Positions 42,492 to 51,256 of a stretch of DNA of 64,000 bases are shown here, in pieces. Origin of the DNA: Jejudonia soesokkakensis (GTDB lineage Bacteria; Bacteroidota; Bacteroidia; Flavobacteriales; Flavobacteriaceae). The notes beneath the pieces were generated by a model, which was given only the letters and a program-made list of their open reading frames with translations, did not search any database and was not told the DNA's origin. The DNA lies in contig NZ_JBHTBN010000001.1 of NCBI RefSeq assembly GCF_042664795.1, forward strand, positions 868,001-932,000. Direction: 5' to 3'. Within the stretch, counting starts at the first letter, position 1. Each line of letters begins with the position of its first letter. Both the position numbers and the translations under genes were made by a program.

Positions 42492-43537
42492 GAGTGTTAC
42501 AACTCATCGATTCGTTGAATGCGGGTGGTGCCGAAAGGGTCGCAGTCACCATCGCAAATGCTCTTACATCCCATATTGAAAAAAGCTATCTGTGTACCAC
42601 CAGAAAAGAAGGTGCTTTAAAAAGTACGCTGCATCCTGAGGTTGGATATCTTTTTTTAGAACGAAAAAAAACGCTAGATGTAAAAGCATTTACTACCTTA
42701 AAAAAATATGTGCTTACCCATAAGATTACGACGATACATGCCCATGGGACCTCCTATTTTTTAGCTGCCTGGTTAAAATTACGAATTCCTTCCCTTACAC
42801 TTGTGTGGCATGAACACTATGGTCATAGGATTTATAGTGGTCAGAAAGATTTTAAAATGCTTTATTTTTGTTCCTATTTATTTTCGACAATCATTACAGT
42901 TACTATCGAATTACAGGAGTGGTGTCAAAAGAATTTAAAGGCAAAGCAAGTCGTTTATGTGCCTAATTTTATTGCCTCGGAAAGTTTTACTAGAGATATT
43001 CCTGTAAAATCGAATACTATTGTGTGCCTTGCTAATTTAAGAGCCCCTAAAAATCACTTACATTTGCTGAAAGCTTTTTCTGAATTGCACAAGCGGTATC
43101 CTACCTGGAAATTGCAGTGTATTGGAGCCGATTATAACGATGCGTATTCCGAAAAAATCAAACAATTTGTTGCGCACCATCACCTTGGACATGTAGTGAA
43201 GTTATTAGGAGTCCGAACTGATGTGCCGCAACTTCTTGCTAACGCCAAAATTGGTGTGCTTTCATCTATTTCTGAAGGCTTACCGATGGCATTGCTAGAA
43301 TACGGTGCTGCTCAATTAGCGGTTGTAGTCACCGATGTTGGCTATTGTAAAGAAGTGGTGAGCGACTTTGGGAAAGTGGTTGATGTAAATGAAATAGCGT
43401 CTATGGTTACTGTATTAGAAGACTATATGTCGAATGCTGCAGCGTTACAAAGAGATGCTGTTTCCTTTCAGAAACATATAAAAACAACCTATTCTGAAAC
43501 AGCTGTGCTGCCACAACTAGTATCAAATTATATATAG
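42488..43537 (+). CDS. Family 4 glycosyltransferase (GT-B)
   Basis: A 349-residue GT4 enzyme with the N-terminal LIDSLNAGGAERVAVTIANAL-type loop near residues 6-26, which is typical of retaining GT4 enzymes. The C-terminal domain has VCLANLRAPKNHLHLL (about 179-194) and the E-x7-E region SSISEGLPMALLEYG (about 258-272). It overlaps the preceding gene by 4 nt (ATGA). The donor is unpredictable. Confidence 0.89.
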   Translation: MRVLQLIDSLNAGGAERVAVTIANALTSHIEKSYLCTTRKEGALKSTLHPEVGYLFLERKKTLDVKAFTTLKKYVLTHKITTIHAHGTSYFLAAWLKLRIPSLTLVWHEHYGHRIYSGQKDFKMLYFCSYLFSTIITVTIELQEWCQKNLKAKQVVYVPNFIASESFTRDIPVKSNTIVCLANLRAPKNHLHLLKAFSELHKRYPTWKLQCIGADYNDAYSEKIKQFVAHHHLGHVVKLLGVRTDVPQLLANAKIGVLSSISEGLPMALLEYGAAQLAVVVTDVGYCKEVVSDFGKVVDVNEIASMVTVLEDYMSNAAALQRDAVSFQKHIKTTYSETAVLPQLVSNYI

Positions 43538-43543
43538 AATTTT

Positions 43544-44893
43544 TTGAGCCCTTTAAAAAAAATAACATACGTTCAACTGGTCGCGCTTCACATCGCCATC
43601 GGTTTTATAGCCTATCTGGCGAGGCCCTCGGCTAAGTTATTTTTAACCGCTGGCATCCTTTATTTTTTATATAAAATGGTCACTAATAAGAATAGAGGGG
43701 ATGAGATCTTATTAGCTGCTGGATATATTACAGGTTTCGAAGTGTTTAACAGGATGACGGGCGGATTTACCTTTTCGTATGAATTTGCCAAATATGCAGT
43801 TATTGGATTTCTGACTTTAGGGATGTTTTACCGTGGGTTTAATAAAAAATCGTGGGCCTATGTGGTTTTCTTGTTACTGCTAGTACCTGGCATCTTATTT
43901 TCGGTCATTAATTTGAATTACGATAGTCCTGTGCTGAATCTCATCGGATTTAATTTAAGTGGTCCGGTCTGTCTTGGAATCTGTGCGTTGTATTGTTATG
44001 AACGCAAGATGCCTTTTCAACGATTACAAAATATCTTATTGGCTGTGATGCTTCCTGTTGTTGCTATGGCTACGTACCTGTATTTTTATACGCCCAATAT
44101 TAGAGATATACTGGAAGGCACCCAATCTAATTTTGAAGCTTCGGGAGGATTTGGGCCTAATCAGGTAGCTACAGCCCTAGGGTTAGGGATGTTTATTCTG
44201 GTTTCCCGACTATTCTTAGTACGAAGTAAATTTGTAAATATAATTGATCTTGGTTTATTGGTTTTAATAGGCTATCGAGGAATCGTAACCTTTTCTAGAG
44301 GAGGCATCTTTACTGCGGCTATATGTGTAGGAATCTTTTTACTATTTTTATTTATACAGTCCAATGCCAAAGGGAAAGCACGTATTTTACCAAGAGTAGG
44401 AATTGTGGCTGCTGCAATTGCCATTATTTGGTTTATAAGCTCTATAGCAACGTTGGGATTAATTGATAAACGCTATAGCAATCAGGATGCAGCGGGTAGA
44501 GTAAAACAGGATGTGACCACAGGTAGGGTAGATATTGTATTAACCGAATTGGATGCGTTTTTTAAATATCCTTTAACTGGCATTGGTATCGGAAAAGCAA
44601 AGGAATACCGTATCGAACAAACAGGAGTATTGGTTGCGTCACACAACGAAATAAGTCGGTTGCTATCTGAGCATGGACTCGCAGGATTGTTGGCTTTGAT
44701 CATACTTATAGTCACCCCTTTGTTTTATTGGCTCCGAAATCGAAGCAATGTCTTTTTATTTGCTTTTTTGGCGTTCTGGTTTTTAACCATCAATCACTCC
44801 AGTATGCGTATCGCAGCTCCTGCTTTTATTTACGGACTTTGTTTAATTTCTATCGTACATGCAAAAAAGAAAACTACTATACATAGGAAATAA
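43544..44893 (+). CDS. wzy: O-antigen polymerase/ligase-like membrane protein (Wzy/WaaL type)
   Basis: Predicted to polymerise lipid-linked repeat units in the periplasm. About eleven hydrophobic helices span the 449 residues. The Wzy_C-type signature is visible: GYRGIVTFSRGGIF near residues 243-256, a large periplasmic loop from about 305 to 370, and HNEISRLLSEHGLAGLL (about 367-383) near its end. The start is TTG at 43544. It lies between GT4 genes. Whether it polymerises (Wzy) or ligates (WaaL) cannot be told from sequence, so the symbol is tentative. No Wzx flippase is adjacent. Confidence 0.82.
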   Translation: MSPLKKITYVQLVALHIAIGFIAYLARPSAKLFLTAGILYFLYKMVTNKNRGDEILLAAGYITGFEVFNRMTGGFTFSYEFAKYAVIGFLTLGMFYRGFNKKSWAYVVFLLLLVPGILFSVINLNYDSPVLNLIGFNLSGPVCLGICALYCYERKMPFQRLQNILLAVMLPVVAMATYLYFYTPNIRDILEGTQSNFEASGGFGPNQVATALGLGMFILVSRLFLVRSKFVNIIDLGLLVLIGYRGIVTFSRGGIFTAAICVGIFLLFLFIQSNAKGKARILPRVGIVAAAIAIIWFISSIATLGLIDKRYSNQDAAGRVKQDVTTGRVDIVLTELDAFFKYPLTGIGIGKAKEYRIEQTGVLVASHNEISRLLSEHGLAGLLALIILIVTPLFYWLRNRSNVFLFAFLAFWFLTINHSSMRIAAPAFIYGLCLISIVHAKKKTTIHRK

Positions 44894-45878
44894 ACTCTCC
44901 AACAGTGGAGCTACGAGCACCTACATAGAAACCCTAAGTGGTTTACTGCAAGAGGAAGGGTATGTTGTGGTTTCTTCTTCTTCAGAAAAAAGTAAAGTAC
45001 TACGAATGCTTGCTATGATACGAACCGTATTACAGCACAAAAAAACTGTTTCTAAAGTACTGATCGACACCTATAGTACCCAGAATTTTTACTATGCAGT
45101 GATCATTGCAAGATTATGTCGTTTATTCAGTATTCCTTACATCCCTATCCTTCATGGTGGTAAATTGCCAGATCGATTGAATAAAAGTCCGAAACTGTCT
45201 AAAAAATTATTTAGCAAAGCCGAAGTAAATGTGGCACCTTCCCGATATCTTTTTGAAGCCTTTTCAAAGGCAGGATATGAGAATCTGCAGTTAATTCCAA
45301 ATGTTATTTCCATAGCAGAACTTCCTTATACACTTCGGAAAGAAACAAAACTCCAATTGCTCTGGGTACGTTCTTTTTCTAAACTATATAATCCGATGCT
45401 GGCTTTGCAAATTATTGAATTGTTGCTTCAAAAGGGATATACGTCTTCACTTACGATGGTTGGTCCAGCTAATGATGGGACATTTGATAGATGCCGAGCT
45501 GTTTCCGAAGAAAAGAACCTACCCATTACCTTTACAGGGAAATTATCTAAAAAAGAATGGACCGCACTTTCTAAATCTCATGATCTTTTTATCAATACCA
45601 CGAATGTAGATAATACTCCGTTGAGCCTTATAGAGGCCATGGCGTTAGGATTACCCATAGTTTCTACCAACGTTGGGGGAATCCCTTACTTAATTACCCA
45701 TCGTATAAACGGTTTATTGGTCGCTCCAGATGATGCTAACCTATTTGTAGAAGCCATCTTACAACTCTACCAAAATCCTACTATGGTTGAAGCCCTTTCA
45801 ACTAATGGCAGAACGACTGCAGAAGGATTTGACTGGCAAACTATTAAACATTCATGGATTGCTCTTTTAGACTCCTAA
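44859..45878 (+). CDS. Family 4 glycosyltransferase (GT-B)
   Basis: A 339-residue GT4 enzyme. The N-terminal loop is YIGNKLSNSGATSTYIETL (about residues 8-26), and the donor-domain E-x7-E region is DNTPLSLIEAMALGLPIVS (about 249-267), followed by TNVGGIPYLI. It overlaps the 3' end of the polymerase gene by 35 nt, the longest overlap in this run, with the ATG at 44859 being the natural start. Specificity unknown. Confidence 0.88.
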   Translation: MQKRKLLYIGNKLSNSGATSTYIETLSGLLQEEGYVVVSSSSEKSKVLRMLAMIRTVLQHKKTVSKVLIDTYSTQNFYYAVIIARLCRLFSIPYIPILHGGKLPDRLNKSPKLSKKLFSKAEVNVAPSRYLFEAFSKAGYENLQLIPNVISIAELPYTLRKETKLQLLWVRSFSKLYNPMLALQIIELLLQKGYTSSLTMVGPANDGTFDRCRAVSEEKNLPITFTGKLSKKEWTALSKSHDLFINTTNVDNTPLSLIEAMALGLPIVSTNVGGIPYLITHRINGLLVAPDDANLFVEAILQLYQNPTMVEALSTNGRTTAEGFDWQTIKHSWIALLDS

Positions 45879-45898
45879 AAAAAGCCTATTTTTAGAGT
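45871..45898. terminator. Weak stem-loop between the last GT4 gene and the priming transferase
   Basis: ACTCCTAAAAA pairs with TTTTTAGAGT with one bulged C around a 7-nt loop, overlapping the stop codon at 45878. No clear T-run follows the 3' arm, so it may attenuate rather than stop transcription before 45913. Confidence 0.3.
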
Positions 45899-45912
45899 TC
45901 CAAATCAGTTGT

Positions 45913-47304
45913 ATGTCTCAAAAGTCAACCATCCATTTTGATATTTCAGAGCGTAAAATTTTGCTGCGTATCCTCGATATTGCCAGTGTACTTGCGTTGC
46001 TGTATGTGATTGGGTTGATCTTTAAATTTGATTATTTTTTAATTAATAAAGAACATTGGGTCTGGTCTATTGTACTTGCGATCTACCTAACCTTATTTGC
46101 CAGTATTTTTGAATTGTATAACCTTCAAAAAGCCAGTAAATTTGAAGTAGTGGTGCAGAATGTTATTTTAACCTCTTCGGTTACGGTATTATTCTATTTG
46201 TTGACTCCCTTTTATACCCCTACACTTCCTACCAATAGGCTACAGATCGTTTATTTTTATATGGCTATCAATATCGCGCTCTTTGTTTGGCGGTATGCGT
46301 ATATCTCATTGATCTCTACACCACGATTTTATAAACGTATCTTATTGATATCAAATTCTGAAGACCAGCATGCTATTATTGAATCGTTGCATAAATCAGA
46401 TCCCAATTATAGAGTAGTGGGGACCATTGCGACCGATATTGACTCACAAGAAGTTACTGTAGATTCGATCATTGAATTTCCTTCCGAAGGAATTTACCAA
46501 ACAGTTCTAAAGCATCAGATTTCTGAAATTGTTGTAGGTGATACTCAAGGAGAAGGTGTGCCAGTCGAAATCAATAACCAGTTACTACGATTGCTTGAAC
46601 TTGGTACTCCCATTCGTGAATATACACAAGTGTACGAAGAAATTAACAGGCGTGTGCCTGTGCACCATGCGGAGAAAGATTTTTATCGTTATTTTCCTTT
46701 TAGCCGAAGCAACCAGAATAAACTGTACTTGTTCTTTCATCGTGTGTTGGACTTGCTTTTTTCTGTTCTTGGGTTGGCCTTTGGATTACTGATCTTTCCT
46801 TTGGTCATGGTAGGTAATTTATTTGCCAATAGAGGTCCGTTATTCTATTCGCAAATACGTGTTGGGAAAAATGGAATGCCTTTCCGAATCTATAAACTGA
46901 GATCGATGATCGTCGATGCCGAAAAACACGGTGCTCAGTTTGCAGAAAAAGAGGATGTTCGAGTCACCCGATTTGGAAGTTTTCTTCGGAAAACGAGGTT
47001 TGATGAAATTCCGCAGTTTATCAATGTAATCAAAGGCGATATGAGTGTGATAGGACCGCGTCCTGAACGTCCTGTGTTTGTAGAAGAACTTTCGAAAAAG
47101 ATTCCTTTTTACGAAGTGCGTCATCTGGTAAAGCCTGGTGTTACTGGCTGGGCGCAAGTAAATGCTTCGTATGGTACGACAGATGCTGATGCGTTGGAGA
47201 AGCTTCAGTACGACCTCTACTACATTAAACACCGACGGCTTTTTCTGGATATTAGTATTGTGATCAAGACACTGAGTACGATTATTTTTTATAGGGGGCA
47301 GTAG
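45913..47304 (+). CDS. Full-length polyprenyl-phosphate sugar-phosphate transferase (WcaJ/WbaP-like)
   Basis: A second priming enzyme, 463 residues. The N-terminal half has about four membrane helices (residues ~15-120) and a soluble Rossmann-like domain (~140-250). The re-entrant helix is near 275-300. The catalytic domain has YKLRSMIVDAEKHG (about 326-339), TRFGSFLRKTRFDEIPQFINV (in parts about 352-372), SVIGPRPERP (about 379-388) and KPGVTGWAQV (about 409-418). It closes the polysaccharide locus. Unlike the 197-residue enzyme at 5701 it has the regulatory N-terminal half, so the two probably prime with different sugars or different polymers. Confidence 0.92.
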   Translation: MSQKSTIHFDISERKILLRILDIASVLALLYVIGLIFKFDYFLINKEHWVWSIVLAIYLTLFASIFELYNLQKASKFEVVVQNVILTSSVTVLFYLLTPFYTPTLPTNRLQIVYFYMAINIALFVWRYAYISLISTPRFYKRILLISNSEDQHAIIESLHKSDPNYRVVGTIATDIDSQEVTVDSIIEFPSEGIYQTVLKHQISEIVVGDTQGEGVPVEINNQLLRLLELGTPIREYTQVYEEINRRVPVHHAEKDFYRYFPFSRSNQNKLYLFFHRVLDLLFSVLGLAFGLLIFPLVMVGNLFANRGPLFYSQIRVGKNGMPFRIYKLRSMIVDAEKHGAQFAEKEDVRVTRFGSFLRKTRFDEIPQFINVIKGDMSVIGPRPERPVFVEELSKKIPFYEVRHLVKPGVTGWAQVNASYGTTDADALEKLQYDLYYIKHRRLFLDISIVIKTLSTIIFYRGQ

Positions 47305-47514
47305 GGTGAAGCGTGAGATGTGAATCGTGAATGGTGAGACGTGAAGCGTGAGACGATAAAGTGGGAAGCTGGAAGTTGGAAGTGTGAAGAGTGAAGCGTG
47401 AAGTTGGAAGCTGGAAGTGATAAGCGTGAGACGTGAGCTTTCAAATGTGAGAGGTGAATCGTGAAACGTGATAAGTCTTCAGTTTACAGTCTCAGTTAGC
47501 AGTACGTTATATTT
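47305..47514 (+). repeat. GTGAAGCGTGAGATGTGAA word repeats in convergent spacer
   Basis: The 210-nt spacer between the priming transferase and the minus-strand DUF4105 gene is mostly GTGARRYGTGA words mixed with GGAAGTTGGAAG. No terminator hairpin of standard form is seen. Confidence 0.7.
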
Positions 47515-48720
47515 CTACTTTCTACTCACTACTAAGCTGGTTTTTCTTTTCAGATAATACACTACATAAATATAGCGAATCGCTAACGCCATAAACAGTG
47601 GTAGAAGACCAATAGCAAATTCTTGTACGCCTGTGATCCAGTGGATGGTCAATAGGAGGAATAACAATAATAGAAATATAATATATCGGGATACCCATGC
47701 TTTTGGGTTGCGTTTGGCAATTGCGGCTGTGACTAAAATCGAAAATGGAAATGCCCACAATAGATTATAATTATTGGCCGTAGCCGAATGATCTGTTGCA
47801 AACCAAAGTAGTGCCAAAATAATTCCTACAACACCCGTTATAAAAAGTAGTCCCGCATCCAAAAATCTGCTACGTGTTTCTCTTTTTAAATCTCTAAATG
47901 TGATCCAAAGTACCCATATGGAAATCACACTAAAGATAAATAATGGACTCAACAGATAGTTGCTTCTATGGGTTACCGGATTGTTTTTAAAAAGAAAATT
48001 AGTTTCCTTAACCAACGGTTGTGTTTTGCCATTTGCATCAAGAGTTGCAGTTGTAGCAGCTTGATACACATAGTTGGGTAGAAACTGATATTGCCATGCC
48101 GTTGCATCCCTGTCGGTGACAGCACCCGTTGCTACATCCATACCAAGACTTCCCCAACTGTTACAATGCACATTTTTTTGAATCAGTTCCCGAAAGGTGT
48201 ATTGCTCTTCCACAAATGAATCGTTGTATTGCAATCGGTCACCCAACACTTCTTTTAGCACATCTCGCATTCGGGTGGCACAATTATCAAAAAAGAAATC
48301 GTATTTATAGGCCTTGTTTTCGTCTTTGGCGTTGTTCTGAAGGAAGTTAAAAACCGCTTCTTTATCTGAAAGTGAGAGCTCTAAAACTTGCTCTTTGATC
48401 CACCTGTTTTGCCTTTTATAACTTGCCAGAAACTGTTCATAGTTATAAAAGCTTAACTCATATAATAATTTTCCCTGAGCAAACTTGGTGTAGAAATTTG
48501 GGGTTTCAAAATCGTAGGTGCCATAATTATACACAATATCATATCCTAGGGTGTTGTCTTTAACCCGAAAAGCACTGTGTCCAAATTTGTCATATAACGC
48601 CTCTCCAGGCCCTACGGTTAAAATACTAATTTCGGAATCTTCAGAGATAGGAATGTACTGAGCGTATAGTGTGGTATTCAGAAGAAAGAAACAAAAAAGA
48701 GGAAGTAATTTTTTGAACAC
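47515..48720 (-). CDS. DUF4105-domain membrane protein
   Basis: A 401-residue protein with a cleavable-type signal (about residues 1-20, ending in LYAQ). The DUF4105/Lnb-type periplasmic domain covers about 25-215 and includes VGPGEALYDKFGHSAFR near 37-53, NYGTYDFETPNFYTKF near 64-79, and the Cys-containing motif FFDNCATRMRDVL near 138-150. Five hydrophobic helices follow from about 245 to the end. A role in lipoprotein or peptidoglycan-linked envelope processing is suggested by the Lnb name of related domains, but function in this lineage is not established. The start is GTG. Confidence 0.85.
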   Translation of the reverse strand: MFKKLLPLFCFFLLNTTLYAQYIPISEDSEISILTVGPGEALYDKFGHSAFRVKDNTLGYDIVYNYGTYDFETPNFYTKFAQGKLLYELSFYNYEQFLASYKRQNRWIKEQVLELSLSDKEAVFNFLQNNAKDENKAYKYDFFFDNCATRMRDVLKEVLGDRLQYNDSFVEEQYTFRELIQKNVHCNSWGSLGMDVATGAVTDRDATAWQYQFLPNYVYQAATTATLDANGKTQPLVKETNFLFKNNPVTHRSNYLLSPLFIFSVISIWVLWITFRDLKRETRSRFLDAGLLFITGVVGIILALLWFATDHSATANNYNLLWAFPFSILVTAAIAKRNPKAWVSRYIIFLLLLFLLLTIHWITGVQEFAIGLLPLFMALAIRYIYVVYYLKRKTSLVVSRK

Positions 48721-48756
48721 AAGGAGTTATATAAATTTTTCCGTAAAAATAGTAAA

Positions 48757-48784
48757 ACACCCCTAAAGTCCCCTCAAGGGGACA
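48757..48784 (-). repeat. 28-nt palindromic dispersed repeat, copy 3
   Basis: Reverse complement of the consensus with all positions conserved. It pairs with the plus-strand copy 94 nt away, giving an inverted pair typical of REP doublets. Confidence 0.8.
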
Positions 48785-48878
48785 CTTTATTTTAAGATGA
48801 ATTTATAATCTCTACGAATAATTTCACAATTATCAAATTTTTTTTATTGCAAGAATGAGAGAAGCTTTATTATGGTAT

Positions 48879-48906
48879 TGTCCCCTTGAGGGGACTTTAG
48901 GGGTGT
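48879..48906 (+). repeat. 28-nt palindromic dispersed repeat, copy 4
   Basis: Consensus orientation and sequence. It forms an inverted pair with the copy at 48757. Confidence 0.8.
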
Positions 48907-49062
48907 AATTGAAAGTGTTAGAATCATGAAACGTGATTCGTGAAACATGAAAAATGATTCGTGAAAGGTGAGATGTGAGACAAGTTGTTTGTTGACAGTT
49001 TTATGTTATGGGTTGACAGATGTCACTAATTAATAATTATAAGAAATAGTATTATTAACCAT

Positions 49063-50160
49063 TTATCTAAATATATCCCAATCCAAGGTCAGAGAGAATA
49101 CATTTGAATAGAGGGCGGCACTCTGGTCGCCAATGTCTGTCAAGGCATAATCTACCTGAATGCCTTTATACTTAAACCCTACTCCTAAGTTAGGCTGAAA
49201 ACCTACCGATTCACTACCGTCGAGTTGCCGAATGTTTTGAAAATTCCCTACCCCAGCACGCACATAGACCATATCGATATACCCAAATTCGAATCCGCCA
49301 GAAGGCGTGATACTCGCAAAACCTGAAGAAAAAATATCATTGGTTTCGGCAAACCGAACGTTGAGGTCCACTTCGGTTAGCAATGAAAAATCATAATGGA
49401 AGACAAACTTTTTTGAAACCCCTAATTGTAGCTTCGGGATGGTAATTTCTGTGGTTTCTGGTAAATCCTGATTTTGATCTTCTACCGCTCCCTGAATGTC
49501 TGCAAACTTAGCTTCGTCAATACTCCAGGCATTAAAGGTAGTGGTAATATCACGCGCCATCAATCCGAATTTTAAATCATTCCCCGCTTCAAACTGAATT
49601 CCCGCATCAAGTCCAAAGCCCCAAGAAGATGCAAAGTCACCAATGATACGTCGTATTACTTTAGCATTCACCCCAAAATTTAATCCGTCGAGCGGTAAGG
49701 CCCGTGCATACGAAAAGGTAACGCCATAATCTGCTGTTGAAAATAACCGAATTCTGTTATAGTCAATATTCCCCTGTTCGTCGATTAGCTGAGTGGTGTT
49801 TAAAATGTCATCCACTCCAAATCGGATGACCGACAAGGCCACCGCACTTTGGTCATCCAGCGGCATTGCAAAGGCTGCATAATCATAGTTAGCGATATTT
49901 GCAAAATAGGAGGCGTGCATTAATGACAACTGATTGTCTTCAAGATGTACCAGACCGGCAGGATTCCAATACCCAGAATTCACATTGGAAGTAGAGGCTA
50001 CCACTGCATTTGCCATCCCAAAAGAAGCTGCATCGACTCCAATATTCATAAATTCATTAGAATATTTTCGTGTAGTCTGTGCAGAGACTACCGTTGAAAT
50101 GGTTAAAAACAGGATAAAAAGGTTCTTCTTCAAGCTTAAAAATTTGCGCAAATATCTCAC
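49063..50160 (-). CDS. PorV/PorQ-family outer-membrane beta-barrel protein
   Basis: A 365-residue protein with a signal peptide (about residues 1-28, ending VVSAQ). The mature start KYSNEFMNIGVDAASFGMANA (about 32-52, in pieces) and WNPAGLVHL near 67-75 are typical of the PorV/PorQ family. The rest consists of alternating beta strands suited to a 14-strand FadL-like barrel. PorV shuttles type IX secretion substrates, while other members have unknown jobs; this copy is not linked to other por genes here. It is divergent from pssA, separated by 131 nt. Confidence 0.85.
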   Translation of the reverse strand: MRYLRKFLSLKKNLFILFLTISTVVSAQTTRKYSNEFMNIGVDAASFGMANAVVASTSNVNSGYWNPAGLVHLEDNQLSLMHASYFANIANYDYAAFAMPLDDQSAVALSVIRFGVDDILNTTQLIDEQGNIDYNRIRLFSTADYGVTFSYARALPLDGLNFGVNAKVIRRIIGDFASSWGFGLDAGIQFEAGNDLKFGLMARDITTTFNAWSIDEAKFADIQGAVEDQNQDLPETTEITIPKLQLGVSKKFVFHYDFSLLTEVDLNVRFAETNDIFSSGFASITPSGGFEFGYIDMVYVRAGVGNFQNIRQLDGSESVGFQPNLGVGFKYKGIQVDYALTDIGDQSAALYSNVFSLTLDWDIFR

Positions 50161-50243
50161 TATTTTACAGAATAGTAAACTATAATTTAAAGGACATATT
50201 GTGTAATATAGCCTTTGGACGGAAATACTTCGCTATTTTTACA

Positions 50244-50251
50244 TAGATTTG
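50244..50251 (+). promoter_or_regulatory. Possible -7 promoter motif for pssA
   Basis: TAGATTTG fits TAnnTTTG and lies 40 nt before the pssA ATG. The nearest TTG (50215) is 26 nt upstream, longer than the usual 17-23 nt spacing, so support is weak. Confidence 0.35.
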
Positions 50252-50291
50252 ATATTTTAATACATATTCTTCCTAACGTTATAAAATTCGT

Positions 50292-51038
50292 ATGCTATTG
50301 AAACAGATTCCAAACCTAATTACTTCTCTCAATTTAATGTGTGGGTGTATTGCTGTTTTTTTTGCCATTGGGGGCGACTTGGTGACGGCCTCTGTATTTG
50401 TTTTCCTCGGAATTTTCTTTGATTTTTTTGACGGATTAGCAGCGCGTCTTCTGAAGGCACATAGCGATGTTGGACTGCAACTCGATAGCCTGGCAGATAT
50501 GGTTACTAGTGGAGTAGCGCCAGGAATTGTGTTGGTTCAGTTATTTTCTGAAGCCCTAACAGGAGGCCCTATGGAGATTACAGCTCTTTTTTCTGAAAGC
50601 TCCTGGAATCAAAGTTTCTACAATTACATTCCATTTACAGGTTTATTAGTCACGGTTGCTTCGGCATACCGATTGGCAAAATTTAATGTAGATACGCGTC
50701 AGACTTCCAGTTTTATTGGCTTGCCAACCCCTGCAAATACTCTGCTTCTTTTTAGTTTGCCACTCATACTGCATTTTCAATATTCTGAAACAGCCGAAAC
50801 TATCATACTCAACCCTTGGTTTCTTTCAGGGCTCACAATACTAAGTTGCATCCTATTAAATGCGGAGTTACCCCTGTTCGGCTTAAAATTTAAAACCTGG
50901 GGATTTAAAGAAAATGCTGTTCGGTATATATTCTTATTTCTCTGTTTGGTATTGCTTTTTTTACTTCATTTTGTGGCGATACCTGTTATCATCCTACTTT
51001 ATATTCTGATATCGTTGTTCTGGAGAAGTGAGTCGTGA
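50292..51038 (+). CDS. pssA: CDP-diacylglycerol-serine O-phosphatidyltransferase
   Basis: Inner-membrane enzyme making phosphatidylserine, the precursor of phosphatidylethanolamine. The CDP-alcohol phosphotransferase motif D-x2-DG-x2-AR-x8-G-x3-D-x3-D is complete: DFFDGLAAR (about residues 41-49) and GLQLDSLAD (about 58-66). About seven hydrophobic helices follow. At 248 residues it is the normal short form. Start codon ATG is unambiguous. Confidence 0.92.
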   Translation: MLLKQIPNLITSLNLMCGCIAVFFAIGGDLVTASVFVFLGIFFDFFDGLAARLLKAHSDVGLQLDSLADMVTSGVAPGIVLVQLFSEALTGGPMEITALFSESSWNQSFYNYIPFTGLLVTVASAYRLAKFNVDTRQTSSFIGLPTPANTLLLFSLPLILHFQYSETAETIILNPWFLSGLTILSCILLNAELPLFGLKFKTWGFKENAVRYIFLFLCLVLLFLLHFVAIPVIILLYILISLFWRSES

Positions 51039-51256
51039 AACGTGAGTCGTGAAAGGTGAAAAGTAAGATGTGAAACGTGAATGTGGAAAGCGAAACGAGA
51101 AGCTTTTTTTGTCTGTTTTTTTTTAACATACTTCTTTACCCTCTGTTAATCTATTGGTAAAATCTTCGCCATTGGTTACTATTTCCTTTTGTTTAAACTA
51201 TCTTTAAGAAAAATCAACATTAATTAAATAGAAAACCGTCTAAACGGGCAAGAGAT
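51039..51256. other. 218-nt spacer with GTGA words and an AT-rich leader
   Basis: No gene is seen. The first 70 nt carry GTGAAACGTGA words; the remainder is AT-rich and should contain the alcohol dehydrogenase promoter, though no full TTG/TAnnTTTG pair was found (closest match TCCTTTTG near 51186). Confidence 0.6.

Larger units (their letters stand above)
48721..49062. other. 342-nt spacer with an inverted pair of palindromic repeats
   Basis: No gene is seen. The 28-nt repeat occurs on the minus strand at 48757-48784 and on the plus strand at 48879-48906. GTGA-type words fill 48925-48980 (for example GAAACGTGATTCGTGAAAC). The stretch lies upstream of the DUF4105 gene and downstream of the PorV/PorQ-like gene, both on the minus strand. 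Confidence 0.7.

Noticed and set aside
51171..51200. Promoter of the alcohol dehydrogenase gene
   Set aside because: TCCTTTTG is one base from TAnnTTTG and no properly spaced TTG was confirmed, so it was not listed as a feature.
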